Part shown: positions 1-6,044 of the stretch, piece by piece
How the letters are laid out: every line of letters starts with the position of its first letter
How positions within the stretch are numbered: position 1 is the first letter of the stretch
Source of the DNA: JBEAOO01 sp041164825
Lineage (GTDB): Bacteria; Pseudomonadota; Gammaproteobacteria; Burkholderiales; Burkholderiaceae_C
Direction: 5' to 3'
NCBI GenBank assembly: GCA_041164825.1
Contig: JBEAOO010000111.1
Location: forward strand, 1-9,192
Length of the DNA stretch: 9,192 bases
The notes under the pieces: generated by a model
What the model was told of the DNA's origin: nothing
The model's input: the letters and a program-made list of their open reading frames with translations, nothing else
Databases searched by the model: none
Program-made: the position numbers and the translations under genes

Positions 1-51
1 TTTGCGCTGATGAAGCGCGGCGAGTCGATCCGCTCGGTGGTCGAGTTCTGA
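1..51 (+). CDS. C-terminal end of a zinc-type alcohol dehydrogenase (partial)
   Basis: The window opens inside a reading frame whose last 16 residues are FALMKRGESIRSVVEF, followed by TGA. This ending resembles the C-terminus of medium-chain zinc-dependent alcohol dehydrogenases, including the class III glutathione-dependent formaldehyde dehydrogenases, whose final helix and strand read roughly FxLMxxGxSIRxVV. If so, the enzyme is cytoplasmic and oxidises an alcohol or a glutathione adduct with NAD(P)+. No catalytic or zinc-binding residue lies inside the window, so the substrate class cannot be decided. The next gene follows 53 bp later on the same strand and may be cotranscribed. Family recognition rests on a short tail only. 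Confidence 0.55.
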   Translation, partial: FALMKRGESIRSVVEF

Positions 52-62
52 AGGTTCCCGCT

Positions 63-82
63 CGTTCGTTCGTTCGTTCATT
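63..82 (+). repeat. Short CGTT tetranucleotide repeat
   Basis: Four perfect CGTT units run from 63 to 78, followed by a degenerate CATT unit. The tract ends 8 bp before the AGGAGA ribosome binding site of the VOC gene. Tetranucleotide tracts upstream of genes can change length by slippage, but this one is short and lies outside the coding frame, so any effect would be on spacing or mRNA structure only. Confidence 0.7.
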
Positions 83-104
83 CACAACACAGGAGACCCG
101 CATC

Positions 105-491
105 ATGTCCATCTTCACCCACGCCGTTCTTGGCACCAATGACCTGCCCCGCAGCGAAGCGTTTTACGACGCCGCGCTGGGCGCCCTGGGCTACAAAAAG
201 CACGGCAACTTCGGCGCCAACGGCCGCATGTATGGCGCCGAAGGACCGGAGTTCATCGTCACCAAGCCGGGCAACGGTGAGCCCGCGTGTCATGCCAACG
301 GTGGCACGCTGGGTTTTCATGCGCCCAGCCGCGCAGCGGTGCGGGCCTTTCACGTTGCAGGCTTGGCCCACGGCGGCTCCGACGAAGGCCTGCCGGGCCC
401 GCGCACCTTCACCCCCACCGCCTATGCCGCCTACCTGCGCGACCCGGCGGGCAACAAAATTTGCGCCTACTGTTTTGCAGATGGCGAATGA
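105..491 (+). CDS. VOC family (glyoxalase/bleomycin-resistance fold) protein
   Basis: This 128-residue protein has the single-module layout of the vicinal oxygen chelate superfamily, usually 115-140 residues. The opening segment FTHAVLGTNDLPRSEAFYDAAL (residues 4-25) is the usual first strand and helix ending in FY. The closing segment YLRDPAGNKICAYC (110-123) is the typical DPxGN turn and last strand. His6 and His72 are candidate metal ligands. The position that often carries the C-terminal glutamate ligand is Cys here (KICAY), so the metal site may differ from that of true glyoxalase I. A good AGGAGA site at 91-96, 8 bp before the ATG, supports the start. Substrate is unknown. It may be cotranscribed with the alcohol dehydrogenase upstream, and it converges on the GlxA-type regulator. 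Confidence 0.85.
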   Translation: MSIFTHAVLGTNDLPRSEAFYDAALGALGYKKHGNFGANGRMYGAEGPEFIVTKPGNGEPACHANGGTLGFHAPSRAAVRAFHVAGLAHGGSDEGLPGPRTFTPTAYAAYLRDPAGNKICAYCFADGE

Positions 492-533
492 GTTGAGCTG
501 ATTGGAGTGGATTGGCGTTAATCAGAGTTGAGC

Positions 534-569
534 CAGGCCCCGGGCACGCACAGCGAGTTCCGGGGCCTG
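534..569. terminator. GC-rich hairpin between convergent genes
   Basis: CAGGCCCCGG (534-543) and its perfect complement CCGGGGCCTG (560-569) form a 10-bp stem with a 16-nt loop. It lies between the VOC stop and the stop of the opposing regulator gene, and its right arm ends one base before that stop. The placement suits a bidirectional terminator. Neither side has a clear T tract, so it may act only weakly or with Rho. Confidence 0.45.
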
Positions 570-570
570 T

Positions 571-1629
571 TCACGTCGAGCGCGCCGCGCCTTTGTCGCC
601 ACTGCCAAAGCGCTCGCGATACGCCTGTGGGCCGATGCCCAGGTGCTTCACAAACAGCTTGCGCAAGGGCTGCTCGCTGGCGTAACCGACACGCGCCGCC
701 ACTGACTTCAGGGGCAAGTCGCCTTCTTCCAGCCAGCGGCGCGCGGCGTCGAGGCGGGCGCGCTCGATGAACGCGGCCGGGCTGCTGCCCACCTCTTTGG
801 CAAACACGCGGCGAAAGTTGCGCTCGCTCATGGCCGCGCGCTCGGCCAACTGGCTCAGGGGCAAGTCTTGGTGCAGGTGCGTCAATACCCAGTCTTGTGC
901 CTCGCGGATGCCGGGGTGGGTGGTGCTCTGGCTGCTCAGGTGCACACTGAATTGCGATTGCCCGCCGGGCCGTTTCAGGTACACCACCAACTCCCGCGCC
1001 ACGGCCAGGGCCAAGCCACGGCCGTGGTCGTCCTCCACCAGTGCCAGCGCCAGGTCGATGCCGGCTGTCACACCCGCCGAGGTCCAGAGCGTGCCGGCGC
1101 GGATGTAGATCGCGTCCGGCTGCACCTGCACCGTGGGGAATCGCGCCTGCAGCGCCTCGGCCACGCTCCAGTGCGTGGTGGCGGCCAGCCCGTCCAACAA
1201 GCCGGCCGCTGCCAAAAAGAAGCTGCCCGTGCACAGCGCCACCAGGCGCTGCAAGCGCGGCGCCGCGGCCGCGGCCCAGGCCACCACCTCGGTGTTGGCC
1301 GCCACCGCGTCCTCGATGTGGCGCGAGCCCACGATGATGGCGGTGTCGGGCACCCAGTCGGCGCCCAGGCTGCGTGTGGCTTGCAGCGCCATGGGCATGT
1401 CGGACGCCACGGCCGGGCCGCTGGCCATCACCTCGATCTGGTAGCCCACGGGCAAGCCCTGGCGCTGCAGGTGCTCGTTGGCGTAGGCGAACACGCTCAT
1501 CGGCCCGATGGCCTCCAGCGCCTTGAAGCCGGGGTAGACCACGAAGCCCACGCGGTGCGGGTGGTGGGTGGCCGCCGGCGGCGGCGGTGGCACGGTGTCG
1601 TGGGATGGGCGGCTGGCGGCGAGGGTCAT
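571..1629 (-). CDS. GlxA family transcriptional regulator (DJ-1/PfpI-like domain + AraC HTH)
   Basis: This 352-residue protein has two domains. Residues about 26-215 form a class I glutamine amidotransferase-like (DJ-1/PfpI) domain. It includes VGFVVYPGFKALEAIGPM near the start, the nucleophile-elbow-like LCTGSFFLAAAGLLDG around Cys133, and TTHW at 151-154. Residues about 240-342 form an AraC-type double helix-turn-helix, with LAERAAMSERNFRRVF (261-276) and VAARVGYASEQPLRKLF (310-326). Regulators of this family control nitrogen, amino-acid or aldehyde-related metabolism, and the N-terminal domain usually senses a ligand and is not an active enzyme. The proline run PPPPP at 14-18 is a low-complexity N-terminal extension, and no strong ribosome binding site precedes the chosen ATG, so a later start is possible. 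It diverges from the PA2779/PA2778 pair across 169 bp and converges on the VOC gene. Its targets cannot be read from the sequence. Confidence 0.9.
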   Translation of the reverse strand: MTLAASRPSHDTVPPPPPAATHHPHRVGFVVYPGFKALEAIGPMSVFAYANEHLQRQGLPVGYQIEVMASGPAVASDMPMALQATRSLGADWVPDTAIIVGSRHIEDAVAANTEVVAWAAAAAPRLQRLVALCTGSFFLAAAGLLDGLAATTHWSVAEALQARFPTVQVQPDAIYIRAGTLWTSAGVTAGIDLALALVEDDHGRGLALAVARELVVYLKRPGGQSQFSVHLSSQSTTHPGIREAQDWVLTHLHQDLPLSQLAERAAMSERNFRRVFAKEVGSSPAAFIERARLDAARRWLEEGDLPLKSVAARVGYASEQPLRKLFVKHLGIGPQAYRERFGSGDKGAARST

Positions 1630-1798
1630 GGCGATGGCGGCAGGTCACGGAGCGGTGTGGCGATCGTAAGGCGGCGCCGAGCCCGTCCCCGCGCACAGGC
1701 CGCCGGCTTGCAATCGGTGACGATTTGGGCGCAGGATGCATCGGTTACTGCCGGTAGCATCGCGGCCACACTTTTCACCCTCAACAGGATCCCGCCCC

Positions 1799-2212
1799 AT
1801 GACTTCACACACCACGCGCACCACGCGCTCCATCGCCACCACCGTGGCCTTGTGCCTGGCCGCCACCGGCTTCCTGGCGCCGGCGCAAGCCGCCCTCGTG
1901 GCCACCGAGCACGTGGCGGCCAGCCAAGGCGTGGCCGCTGAATCGGCCGCGCACGACAAACTGCTGGCCACGCTGCAACGCGCCGATGTGGCTGCCGCTT
2001 TGAGCCAGCGCGGCATCAGCCTGGACGCCGCCCGCGAGCGCGTGGCGGCCCTCACCGATGCCGAAGCCGCCCACGTGGCCGAGCAGATCGACCGCGCGCC
2101 CGCCGGCGCCGGCGACATCATCAGCACCATCGTCTTCATCTTTGTGCTGCTGCTCGTCACCGACATCCTGGGCTTCACCAAGGTGTTCCCGTTCACGCGC
2201 TCGATCCGTTGA
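1799..2212 (+). CDS. PA2779 family membrane protein
   Basis: This 137-residue protein belongs to the family named after Pseudomonas aeruginosa PA2779, whose function is unknown. Residues 11-31 look like a signal peptide ending in the AQA cleavage pattern. A helical, alanine-rich middle follows (about 35-100), with RGISLDAARERVAALTDAEA as the family's characteristic stretch. Residues about 108-126 form one membrane span (IISTIVFIFVLLLVTDILG), and a short tail ends in FTKVFPFTRSIR. With a cleaved signal, the middle would be periplasmic and the tail cytoplasmic. A longer in-frame start at 1736 exists, but the ATG at 1799 has AGGAT about 10 bp upstream and places the signal peptide at the N-terminus. 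The stop overlaps the presumed start of the PA2778-type peptidase, so the two are probably translated together. Confidence 0.85.
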   Translation: MTSHTTRTTRSIATTVALCLAATGFLAPAQAALVATEHVAASQGVAAESAAHDKLLATLQRADVAAALSQRGISLDAARERVAALTDAEAAHVAEQIDRAPAGAGDIISTIVFIFVLLLVTDILGFTKVFPFTRSIR

Positions 2213-3198
2213 GCCTGGGGCTGTCGCTGCGCCCGCGCCCGCCCGCGGCGCGCTCAGCAGGCCTCGGGTGGTGGGCGCTGCCAGCGCTGTGGGCGCTGCT
2301 GCTCACCACCGGTTGCGCCGTGCAAACCGAAGCGCTGCGCCGCATGCCGCCGGCCGGTCTGCCGCCGCAGGTGGAGTTGAGTCGCACGCCGTTTTTCTCG
2401 CAAACCGAGTACCAGTGCGGCCCTGCTGCACTCGCCACCGCGCTCGGCGCGGTGGGCCTGAACGTGACGCCTGAGGCCCTGGCCGAGCAGGTGTTTTTGC
2501 CCGCCCGCCAAGGCAGCTTGCAGGTGGAGATGCTGGCCGCCGTGCGCCGCCACGGCGCCGTGGCCACCCGCGTGCCCGGCACGCTCGATGCCGTGTTGCG
2601 AGAGCTGGCTGCCGGCCACACCGTGGTCGTGCTGCAAAACCTCGGCCTGTCGTTTGCGCCCGTGTGGCACTACGCCGTGCTGGTGGGCTACGACCTGCCG
2701 GATGCCAGCGTGCTGCTGCGCTCCGGCAGCACCGAGCGGCAATCGATGTGGCTGCGCACCTTTGAGCACACCTGGGCACGCTCCGGCTACTGGGCCTTTG
2801 TGGCACTGCCCCCGGGCCAATGGCCGCCCACGGCCGATGCCACCTCCGTGGTGCAAGCGGCCGTGGGCTTCGAGCGCGTGGCCGCGCCCGCAGCCGCCAG
2901 CGTCGTGTACGCCAGCGCGTTGCAGCGCTTTCCCGCCGACCTGAGCCTGGCCATGGGCCTGGGCAACACCCGCCACGCCGCGGGCGATCTGCGCGGCGCC
3001 GAAGCCGCCTTCGCCCAAGCCGCTGCCCAGCACGACAGCGCGCCCGCGTGGATCAACCTGGCGCTGACGCGGCGGGAGCTGGGTGATGCCGTGGGGGCGC
3101 GGCAAGCCGCAGCGCGTGCGGCCCAAGCCGCCGAGCGCGAGCCCGCATGGCGCGAGGCTGCGGCGGCGTTGTCGGCACCACCCGCTGCCCAGCCTTAG
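2209..3198 (+). CDS. PA2778 family C39-like cysteine peptidase, exported, with TPR-like repeats
   Basis: The 329-residue product matches the PA2778 family. The N-terminal hydrophobic stretch (20-35) ends in LLTTGC, giving Cys36 as a possible lipidation site. The lipobox is imperfect because position -3 is Thr. The peptidase part follows: FFSQTEYQCGPAAL places the catalytic Cys at 70, and VWHYAVLVGYD places the His at 154, the spacing expected of C39-like papain-fold peptidases. Residues about 230-320 are alanine-rich helical repeats of TPR type (AMGLGNTRHAAGDLRGAEAAFAQA and a following unit). The likely start is TTG at 2209, overlapping the PA2779 TGA. No ATG occurs before codon 46, which would remove the export signal. 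Physiological substrate is unknown. The pairing with PA2779 suggests the two work together in the envelope. The stop codon lies inside the downstream palindrome. Confidence 0.85.
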   Translation: MSLGLSLRPRPPAARSAGLGWWALPALWALLLTTGCAVQTEALRRMPPAGLPPQVELSRTPFFSQTEYQCGPAALATALGAVGLNVTPEALAEQVFLPARQGSLQVEMLAAVRRHGAVATRVPGTLDAVLRELAAGHTVVVLQNLGLSFAPVWHYAVLVGYDLPDASVLLRSGSTERQSMWLRTFEHTWARSGYWAFVALPPGQWPPTADATSVVQAAVGFERVAAPAAASVVYASALQRFPADLSLAMGLGNTRHAAGDLRGAEAAFAQAAAQHDSAPAWINLALTRRELGDAVGARQAAARAAQAAEREPAWREAAAALSAPPAAQP

Positions 3199-3248
3199 GG
3201 CGACGCTGAACAAGTCGCCGCGAGGGACTTGTTCAGCGTTGCCTTAGG
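3193..3248. repeat. Large palindrome with flanking 7-bp direct repeats (MITE-like or terminator)
   Basis: ACGCTGAACAAGTC (3203-3216) is perfectly complementary to GACTTGTTCAGCGT (3226-3239) across a 9-nt loop. Read as RNA, the stem extends to 3194/3248, giving 23 pairs of which three are G-U. The sequence CCTTAGG occurs in the same orientation at both edges (3193-3199 and 3242-3248), which looks like a target duplication around a 42-bp insert. The TAG of the peptidase gene lies in the left copy. No T tract follows, so it is not a classical intrinsic terminator, but such a stem could still stop transcription or protect the mRNA end. Copy number in the genome would decide between a mobile repeat and a local terminator. 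Confidence 0.7.
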
Positions 3249-3261
3249 CCACGCTTGCGGT

Positions 3262-3297
3262 GCGTCACGCGCATCACGCGCCTCACACGCATCTGGC
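3262..3297 (+). repeat. Tandem 9-bp imperfect repeats upstream of hsdM
   Basis: Four consecutive 9-bp units, GCGTCACGC, GCATCACGC, GCCTCACAC and GCATCTGGC, lie about 75-110 bp before the hsdM start. The first three share GCnTCACrC and the fourth is degenerate. They are in the only sizeable gap before the restriction locus, so they could be binding sites for a regulator. They could also be a chance feature of GC-rich DNA. Confidence 0.4.
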
Positions 3298-3304
3298 TCA
3301 CGCC

Positions 3305-3333
3305 GTGTCCGGTGCCCGCCGCTCGTGTACCCT
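3305..3333 (+). promoter_or_regulatory. Weak candidate promoter for the hsdM operon
   Basis: TGTACCCT (3326-3333) carries an extended -10 type element, with TACCCT as the hexamer. GTGTCC at 3305-3310 sits 17 bp upstream as a poor -35 match (3 of 6). Transcription would start near 3340, about 30 bp before the hsdM ATG. The position is sensible but the match is weak. Confidence 0.25.
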
Positions 3334-3371
3334 CGCGCCGCAACGCGGCGCCGCAGCAAGGGCCGCCACCC

Positions 3372-4844
3372 ATGGCCCACTTTTCCCCGCGCATGTTCGA
3401 GCAAACCTTCAAAAACATCGACGACATCCTGCACAAAGACGCAGGCTGCACCAGCGAGCTGGACTACACCGAACAAAGCAGTTGGCTGCTGTTTCTCAAA
3501 TACCTGCACGCGCTCGACGCCGACAAAGCCATCGAAGCCGCGCTCGACGGCCGGCCCCATCAGTTCATCCTGGGTGAGTCGTTTCGCTGGGATGTGTGGG
3601 CCGCGCCGCGCACCCCCGAGGGCCACCGCGACCACCACGCCACCCTCACCGGCGACGACCTGCGCGACTTCGTCAACCAGCGCCTCTTTCCCTACCTCGC
3701 CGCGTTCAAGCAGCGCGCCAGCGGCCCGCAGACCATCGAATACAAGATCGGCGAGGTCTTCAGCGAGATCAAAAACAAGGTCCAGAGCGGCTACAACCTG
3801 CGCGACGTGATCGACCTCGTGGACGAGTTGCGCTTTGGCTCGCAGGCCGAAAAACACGAGCTCTCGCACCTCTACGAAGCCAAGATCAAAAACATGGGCA
3901 ACGCCGGGCGCAACGGCGGCGAGTACTACACACCGCGCCCGCTCATCCGCGCCATGATCAAGGTGCTCAACCCGCAGATTGGCGAGCGCATTTACGACGG
4001 CGCCTGCGGCTCGGCCGGCTTCTTGTGCGAGGCGTATGACCATTTGGCCCCACAAGCCAGCAAGGCCGACGACCTCGACACCCTGCAAAAGCGCACCTTC
4101 TACGGCAAGGAAAAAAAGAGCCTCGCCTACGTGATCGGCATCATGAACATGATCCTTCACGGCATCGAGGCGCCCAACATCGTGCACACCAACACCCTGG
4201 GCGAAAACGTCAACGACATCCAGGAGCGCGACCGCTTTGATGTGATTTTGGCCAACCCGCCCTTTGGTGGCAAAGAGCGCAAAGAGGTGCAGCAGAACTT
4301 CCCCATCAAGACCGGGGAAACCGCCTTCCTGTTCATGCAGCACTTCATCAAGAGCTTGAAGGCTGGCGGCCGCGCGGCCATCGTCATCAAGAACACCTTC
4401 CTCAGCAACACCGACAACGCCAGTGTGAGCCTGCGCAAGCTGCTGCTGGAGGGCTGCAACTTGCACACCGTGCTCGACTGCCCGGGCGGCACCTTCCAGG
4501 GCGCGGGCGTCAAGACCGTGGTGCTGTTTTTCACCAAAGGCGAGCCCACACAAAGCGTCTGGTACTACCAGCTCGACCCGGGCCGCAACATGGGCAAAAC
4601 CAACCCGCTGAACGATGCGGACCTGGCCGAGTTTGTGGCGCTGCAAGGCGCGCAGGCGGTGACGCCCAAGAGCTGGTGCGTGGACGTGGCCGGCCTGGAT
4701 GCCAGCACCTGGGATCTGTCGGTGAAGAACCCGGACGGCGGCGAGGTGGTGGCGCTGCGCACACCCGCGGAAATACTGGACGAGATCGCGGCGCTGGATG
4801 CGGAGAGTGCCGAGGTGCTGGCGGTGATTCGGGGGCTGGTGTGA
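3372..4844 (+). CDS. hsdM: Type I restriction-modification system methyltransferase subunit
   Basis: The 490-residue product is an adenine-N6 DNA methyltransferase. With HsdS it modifies one strand-specific adenine in each half of a bipartite site, and with HsdR it forms the restriction complex. The N-terminal helical HsdM_N domain is clear (FEQTFKNIDDIL, ELDYTEQSSWLLFLKYL, residues 9-45). The lead-in to the catalytic domain is GGEYYTPRPLIRAMIKVLNP (182-201). S-adenosylmethionine motif I is DGACGSAG (209-216) and the catalytic NPPF is at 295-298. Length and N-terminus resemble the EcoAI/EcoEI (type IB) M subunits. The frame stays open back to a TTG at 3255, but the ATG at 3372 has AAGG about 10 bp upstream and gives the expected N-terminus. 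An ATG at 3393 (MFEQTF) is an alternative. The stop overlaps the hsdS start, indicating translational coupling. All key motifs are intact. Confidence 0.95.
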   Translation: MAHFSPRMFEQTFKNIDDILHKDAGCTSELDYTEQSSWLLFLKYLHALDADKAIEAALDGRPHQFILGESFRWDVWAAPRTPEGHRDHHATLTGDDLRDFVNQRLFPYLAAFKQRASGPQTIEYKIGEVFSEIKNKVQSGYNLRDVIDLVDELRFGSQAEKHELSHLYEAKIKNMGNAGRNGGEYYTPRPLIRAMIKVLNPQIGERIYDGACGSAGFLCEAYDHLAPQASKADDLDTLQKRTFYGKEKKSLAYVIGIMNMILHGIEAPNIVHTNTLGENVNDIQERDRFDVILANPPFGGKERKEVQQNFPIKTGETAFLFMQHFIKSLKAGGRAAIVIKNTFLSNTDNASVSLRKLLLEGCNLHTVLDCPGGTFQGAGVKTVVLFFTKGEPTQSVWYYQLDPGRNMGKTNPLNDADLAEFVALQGAQAVTPKSWCVDVAGLDASTWDLSVKNPDGGEVVALRTPAEILDEIAALDAESAEVLAVIRGLV

Positions 4845-6031
4845 AGTCCGTGTGGCGCGAGGCACCGCTTGAGGCCCTCACCGAGGAAGACTCTGCTATC
4901 ACCTACGGCGTCGTTAAACCCGGCGGCGAGGGCAATGTGCTCTTCGTTCGTGGTGGTGACATTGCTGATGGCGTTGTTCGGGAGGACGGACTGCGCACCA
5001 TTTCGGTGGAAGTCTCGAATCAGTACAAGCGCACGTTGTTGCGCGGTGGGGAATTGCTGATTTCTTTGGTGGGACAGCCCGGCCAAGTTGCCGTGGCGAG
5101 CACTCGCTTGGTCGGCGCAAATATTGCTCGGCAAGTTGGTCTTATTCGACTTCGGCCGGAGGTTGATCCTTACTTCATCAGCTATTTTCTGAGGTCACCC
5201 GACGGTGTTGCAGGGCTCGGCAAGTTCACCGGCGGCTCGGTCCAACAGGTGATCAATCTTGGTGACCTGAGGATGGTCGGTGTGCCGGTACCTCCATCTG
5301 CTGAGCAGCACCGCATCGTCGCCATCCTCGACGAAGCCTTCGAGGGCATCGCCACCGCCAAGGCCAACGCAGAGAAGAACCTGCAGAACGCCCGCGAGTT
5401 GATCGAGACGTTCCTTCGCACCGCGTTTGAAACCAAGGGCGATGTCGTGCAGTTGTCGGTGTGCGCGACTGCGATCTCCGACGGAGATCACGCACCGCCA
5501 CCAAAGTCGCCGAGCGGTGTTCCCTTCATCACGATTTCAAACATCGACAAGGAGACGCGGCGTATCGATTTTGGTGCTACGTTCTCTGTGGCGAGGGAAT
5601 ACTTCGACGCGCTCAAGCCCCATAGAAGGCCAAAACGTGGCGATGTGCTCTACACCGTGACTGGCTCCTTCGGCATTCCGGTTTTGGTTGAAGACGACCG
5701 CGAGTTCTGTTTCCAGCGGCACATTGGCCTCATTCGCCCAAAGGCTGAAATTGACAGCCGATGGCTGATGTACGCACTGCTCTCGCCGCAGGCGCGCGCG
5801 CAGGCTGAGGCAGGAGCGACGGGAACGGCGCAGCGGACGGTTTCACTCAGCGTTCTCCGCGCCATGACGGTGCCCAAGGTGGGCGTGGAAGAGCAGCGTC
5901 GAATTGCTGCGCGACTCGATGCCCTGGCTGAGGAGATTGGCAGGCTCAAGGACATCGTGCGAACCAAACTCGCCGCCCTCGACGAACTCAAAAAATCCCT
6001 GCTGCACCAGGCCTTCAGCGGCCAACTGTAA
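4841..6031 (+). CDS. hsdS: Type I restriction-modification system specificity subunit
   Basis: The 396-residue protein selects the DNA target of the HsdM/HsdR complex. It has the expected TRD-helix-TRD-helix plan. TRD1 spans about 5-150 and ends in VPVPPSAEQHRIVAILDEAF. The first spacer helix is about 155-197. TRD2 spans about 203-346, with GVPFITISNID and RGDVLYTVTGSFG as typical strands. The second helix is about 350-396 and ends in the common LDELKKSLLHQAFSGQL. The two helices are recognisably repeated (EQHRIVAILD/EQRRIAARLD). The start is GTG at 4841, overlapping the hsdM TGA. The frame is open further upstream, but that part is antisense-like shadow of hsdM. Codon choice within the TRDs, especially TRD1, looks less GC-rich than in hsdM, consistent with TRD exchange. 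The recognised sequence cannot be predicted by reading. Confidence 0.93.
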   Translation: MKSVWREAPLEALTEEDSAITYGVVKPGGEGNVLFVRGGDIADGVVREDGLRTISVEVSNQYKRTLLRGGELLISLVGQPGQVAVASTRLVGANIARQVGLIRLRPEVDPYFISYFLRSPDGVAGLGKFTGGSVQQVINLGDLRMVGVPVPPSAEQHRIVAILDEAFEGIATAKANAEKNLQNARELIETFLRTAFETKGDVVQLSVCATAISDGDHAPPPKSPSGVPFITISNIDKETRRIDFGATFSVAREYFDALKPHRRPKRGDVLYTVTGSFGIPVLVEDDREFCFQRHIGLIRPKAEIDSRWLMYALLSPQARAQAEAGATGTAQRTVSLSVLRAMTVPKVGVEEQRRIAARLDALAEEIGRLKDIVRTKLAALDELKKSLLHQAFSGQL

Positions 6032-6044
6032 GAAGACACCAGCC

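Noticed and set aside
518..1741. 407-codon - strand frame overlapping the GlxA-type regulator
   Set aside because: It is an Arg/Gly/Pro/His-rich shadow frame. The regulator frame at 571-1629 has clear DJ-1/PfpI and AraC motifs.
1630..1798. Promoters in the gap between the divergent regulator and PA2779 genes
   Set aside because: The gap must hold promoters, but I found no -35/-10 pair on either strand good enough to place.
868..1941. 357-codon + strand frame across the regulator and into the PA2779 gene
   Set aside because: It is low-complexity His/Arg/Gly/Ala-rich sequence without motifs, and it overlaps two well-supported genes.
3255..3371. Upstream TTG start for hsdM
   Set aside because: It would add 39 residues not typical of the family, and the ATG at 3372 has a better ribosome binding site and N-terminus.
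3195..4865. 556-codon open frame on the - strand opposite hsdM
   Set aside because: It mirrors hsdM in a GC-rich genome, has no family motifs, and hsdM on the + strand is unmistakable.
5904..6044. Upstream start for the ATP-binding protein
   Set aside because: It would lie inside the conserved hsdS C-terminal helix. The ATG at 6045 fits the AlbA_2 N-terminus and operon spacing.
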